DNA of 64,000 nt from Actinacidiphila cocklensis (GTDB taxonomy: Bacteria > Actinomycetota > Actinomycetes > Streptomycetales > Streptomycetaceae), in NCBI RefSeq assembly GCF_907177275.1, contig NZ_CAJSLV010000035.1, forward strand, positions 1 through 64,000. Direction: 5' to 3'. The notes under the pieces were generated by a model that was not told where the DNA came from, did no database searches, and was given only the letters and a program-made list of their open reading frames with translations. The position numbers and the translations under genes are program-made. Positions 61,669 through 64,000 of the stretch are shown here, piece by piece; positions within the stretch are counted from its first letter, which is position 1; each line of letters opens with the position of its first letter.

Positions 61669-63081
61669 CTAGTAGGCCCGCGCGACGATCGCCAGGGTGC
61701 CCGGAGCGTCGTCGGAGTCGGGAACCCCGCCGTCCTTGGTGACCAGGCACCGCACGGAAACGCCCTGCTGGGCCAGCTCCTCCTCGCCCACCGGGCCGAG
61801 GTCGGCCCACGGGATGCGCGCCCAGCCGGTGGCCGCGGCCTCGACCGCCTCCTCGATGGTCGCGACGTCCACAGTGCGGGATTCCCGGCGCTCGCGGGAC
61901 TCCCGCAGCAGCTGCGCCTGGTCCTCCTCGAGCACGGTCGGCAGCAGCGCGGCGAGGCTGTCGATCGCGACCGGCGTCTTGCCGCCGGGAATGCGCCGCG
62001 CCAGCATCGCGGTGCCGGCCTCCAGGTCGCGCGGGCCGATCTCGATCCGCACCGGCACACCCTTGAGCTCCCAGTCGACCGCGCGGCGGCCGAACGGGGT
62101 GTCGGTGCGGTCGTCCACCACGACCCGCAGCCCGGCGGCGGTCAGCTTCTCGCCGACCTCCCGCACCTTGGCCACGACCTCGTCGTCACCCTTGATCGCC
62201 AGTACGACGACCTGAACGTGCGCGAGACGCGGCGGCACCCGCAGCCCGTTGTCGTCGCCGTGCATCATGATCAGCCCGCCGACCATGCGCGTGCTGCTGC
62301 CCCACGACGTCTGCCAGACGTGCTCCTGCTCGCCGTCCGCGGACAGGTACTGCGTGTGGAAGGCCTTCGCGAAGTTCTGGCCGAGCTCGTGGCTGGTGCC
62401 GAGCTGCAGCGCCTTGCCGTCGCCCATCATGCCTTCGAGGGTGAGGGTGTTGATCGCCCCGGCGAAGCGCTCCTTGGCCGTCTTGCGGCCCAGCACCACG
62501 TCCATGCCCAGCACCTCGGCCATGAAGTCGGCGTAGACATCGCGGTGGATCCTCGCCGCGTAGTCGCGCGCGTCCTCGTAGGTGGCGTGCGCGGTGTGGC
62601 CCTCCTGCCAGAGGAACTCGGTGGTGCGCAGGAAGATGCGCGGCCGCATCTCCCACCGCACCACGTTCGCCCACTGGTTGATCAGCAGCGGCAGGTCCCG
62701 GTAGCTCTGCACCCACTTCGAGAAGTACTCGTTGATGATCGTCTCGGAGGTGGGCCGCACCACGACCGGCTCTTCGAGGTCCTTGCCGCCGCCGTGCGTG
62801 ACGACCGCCAGCTCCGGCGCGAACCCCTCGACGTGCTCGGCCTCCCGGGTCAGGAAGGACTGCGGGATGAACAGCGGGAAGTACGCGTTCTGCGCACCGG
62901 CCTGCTTGATCCGTACGTCCATCTCCTGCTGCATCCGCTCCCACAGGCCGTAGCCGTACGGTCGGATGACCATGGTGCCGCGGACCGGGCCGTTGTCGGC
63001 CAGTTCTGCCTTGTTGATCAGGTCCTGGTACCAGCGCGGGAAGTCGTCCGCCTGGGGGGTGAGAACGGGAGCCTTTGCCAT
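61669..63081 (-). CDS. proS: Prolyl-tRNA synthetase, archaeal/eukaryal type
   Basis: ProRS charges tRNA-Pro. This 470-aa enzyme is the short type without the YbaK-like editing insertion of most bacterial ProRS. Class II motifs are visible: motif 1 around YGYGLWERMQQEMD (about 43-56), motif 2 in RWEMRPRIFLRTTEFLWQEGH, and motif 3-type sequence near SSTRMVGGLIMMHGDDNG. The anticodon-binding domain (about 290-390) and a C-terminal domain ending in Tyr (ARAY) match archaeal-type ProRS. Streptomycetes can carry two ProRS genes; a bacterial-type copy is not in this window. Confidence 0.93.
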   Translation of the reverse strand: MAKAPVLTPQADDFPRWYQDLINKAELADNGPVRGTMVIRPYGYGLWERMQQEMDVRIKQAGAQNAYFPLFIPQSFLTREAEHVEGFAPELAVVTHGGGKDLEEPVVVRPTSETIINEYFSKWVQSYRDLPLLINQWANVVRWEMRPRIFLRTTEFLWQEGHTAHATYEDARDYAARIHRDVYADFMAEVLGMDVVLGRKTAKERFAGAINTLTLEGMMGDGKALQLGTSHELGQNFAKAFHTQYLSADGEQEHVWQTSWGSSTRMVGGLIMMHGDDNGLRVPPRLAHVQVVVLAIKGDDEVVAKVREVGEKLTAAGLRVVVDDRTDTPFGRRAVDWELKGVPVRIEIGPRDLEAGTAMLARRIPGGKTPVAIDSLAALLPTVLEEDQAQLLRESRERRESRTVDVATIEEAVEAAATGWARIPWADLGPVGEEELAQQGVSVRCLVTKDGGVPDSDDAPGTLAIVARAY

Positions 63082-63275
63082 GCAGGCGATGGTACGTGGC
63101 GAGGCCGTCGCAGTGTGAATCGGTTACGCCCGCGGGACCGGCCGCGGAACGTGTGAAAAACGGCTCCCCCGGACCCTGGACGGCACGGGCAAACAGCAGT
63201 TGTCTGGCTCTCGGGGACGAAAGCGGCACTCATCCCACGGGGGAACACGGCGAAGCGTGGCTGATTGGGGCTTCG

Positions 63276-64000
63276 ATGGCACCTACCCTCTATCGCGGAT
63301 CCAGGCCGGCGACGGCACTCCAGGGCCGGGCACGGGACTGGGCCGAGATCCAGGAACGCATGCTCGTACCGCTCTACGACACCGTTCACGACCGGCTCGA
63401 CGTCGGCCGCAACACCAGACTCCTCGCCCTGGACTGCGGCTCGGGACTTGCGCTGCTGCTCGCGGCGGCACGGGGCGCGGCCGTCACCGGATACGACCAG
63501 GACCCCGACCGGCTGCGGCTGGCGGCGGACAGGATGGCCGCACCGCAAAGGCTCGGCACATTACCGCGGGGCGCGCTCACGACGGATACCGAGGCATGTT
63601 TGCGGACCGGCGCACCGGCACCCGCGGATCTGCGCGCGGGCGGCTACGGCGTCGTCACCGCACTCGACCCGGCGACGCCGGCCGAGGTCCTGCGGCCCGC
63701 GCTGTCCGCGGTCGCCGCGTCGGCCCGTCCTGGCAGCGCGGTGGTACTGGCCGGCTGGGGGCCGCCGGAGCGCTGCTCGGCCGCCAGGGTGCTGAAGGTC
63801 GCCGCACGGCTGGCAGAACCGCGGGGCCAGGCGGTGCCGCCGCCGCGGCTCAGCGGCAGGGACGACCTGGAGGACCTGGCCAGGGGCGCCGGGCTGCGGC
63901 CCGACGGTTCAGGGCGGGTGTCCTGCCCGTTCGGCTACCAGGACCAGGCCAGTGCCGTACGCGGCCTGCTGTCGACCGGCCTGTTCGACCCCGCGGTGGC
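63276..64000 (+). CDS. SAM-dependent methyltransferase, cut by window edge; contains a TTA codon
   Basis: At least 241 codons are present, running off the right edge. The Rossmann motif I is LALDCGSGLALLLAA (about 50-64), preceded by RDWAEIQERMLVPLYD. This pattern is common in streptomycete class I methyltransferases of unknown substrate. An in-frame TTA Leu codon at 63561-63563 (codon 96) would make its translation depend on the bldA tRNA. The ATG at 63276 follows a 194-nt gap divergent from proS; a weak GGGG lies about 9 nt upstream. Confidence 0.8.
   Translation, partial: MAPTLYRGSRPATALQGRARDWAEIQERMLVPLYDTVHDRLDVGRNTRLLALDCGSGLALLLAAARGAAVTGYDQDPDRLRLAADRMAAPQRLGTLPRGALTTDTEACLRTGAPAPADLRAGGYGVVTALDPATPAEVLRPALSAVAASARPGSAVVLAGWGPPERCSAARVLKVAARLAEPRGQAVPPPRLSGRDDLEDLARGAGLRPDGSGRVSCPFGYQDQASAVRGLLSTGLFDPAV

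Noticed and set aside
20640..63570. Mobile elements or integrated islands
   Set aside because: No transposase, integrase, relaxase or tRNA-flanking direct repeats were seen; gene order is typical of the chromosomal core.

Overview
The window is a 64 kb piece of a very GC-rich actinobacterial chromosome, almost certainly Streptomyces or a close relative such as Kitasatospora or Streptacidiphilus. The evidence is the strong third-position GC bias, the sporulation sigma factor WhiG, four tandem type I signal peptidases (SipW/X/Y/Z arrangement), DUF4439 and DUF4081 proteins, an archaeal-type ProRS, and a TTA leucine codon in the last gene. From memory, the gene order follows the conserved infB-to-rpsP segment of Streptomyces chromosomes. 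I see no insertion sequence, prophage, CRISPR array, rRNA or tRNA gene. Assignments come from reading motifs and recalling families; no database search was possible.

Layout. (1) 0-10 kb: the rimP-nusA-ylxR-infB operon (minus strand; infB runs off the left edge), a ferritin-like DUF4439 pair, an APH(6)-type kinase, two GNAT proteins, and the MEP/membrane block dxr-rseP-ispG. (2) 10-20 kb: a long acyl-CoA dehydrogenase, an aldehyde dehydrogenase, an orphan Trypco1 protein, a PucR regulator, a VirD4/HerA-like membrane ATPase, gabT and a PAP2 phosphatase. (3) 20-34 kb: a polyamine region with a putrescine/spermidine ABC transporter (potD-potA-potB-potC), a PuuB-like FAD oxidoreductase, a gamma-aminobutyraldehyde-type dehydrogenase, an Lrp regulator and a putrescine-type aminotransferase. 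It is interrupted by mmsA and by an adenosine-deaminase-family gene (probable mqnX, futalosine menaquinone route) coupled to a GDPD gene. (4) 34-38 kb: an ABC ATPase with a degenerate active site, an FtsX-like permease, a LOG-family protein and a VOC protein. (5) 38-42 kb: a thiamine ABC transporter (thiB-thiP-thiQ) behind a TPP riboswitch.

(6) 42-64 kb: a housekeeping core on the minus strand. It holds rlmN, cdsA, frr, pyrH, tsf, rpsB; then whiG; then dprA-yifB-yraN; DUF2469; sipZ-sipY-sipX-sipW; rplS, trmD, rimM, khpA, rpsP; a SprT-like zinc protein; and proS. A plus-strand methyltransferase runs off the right edge.

How the parts fit. The polyamine region supplies uptake, oxidation, transamination and dehydrogenation steps that would turn putrescine into GABA and, through GabT, succinate semialdehyde. 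No gamma-glutamylpolyamine synthetase or hydrolase is present. The most interesting unexplained signal is a roughly 31-bp element that occurs twice, in matching orientation, just upstream of the M23 peptidase gene and of the yraN-yifB-dprA operon. Other points of note are the orphan Trypco1 gene, the degenerate ABC ATPase with a 28-codon bridging ORF, the sipX reading frame that runs 167 nt into sipY, and a possible frameshift at the start of the PAP2 gene.
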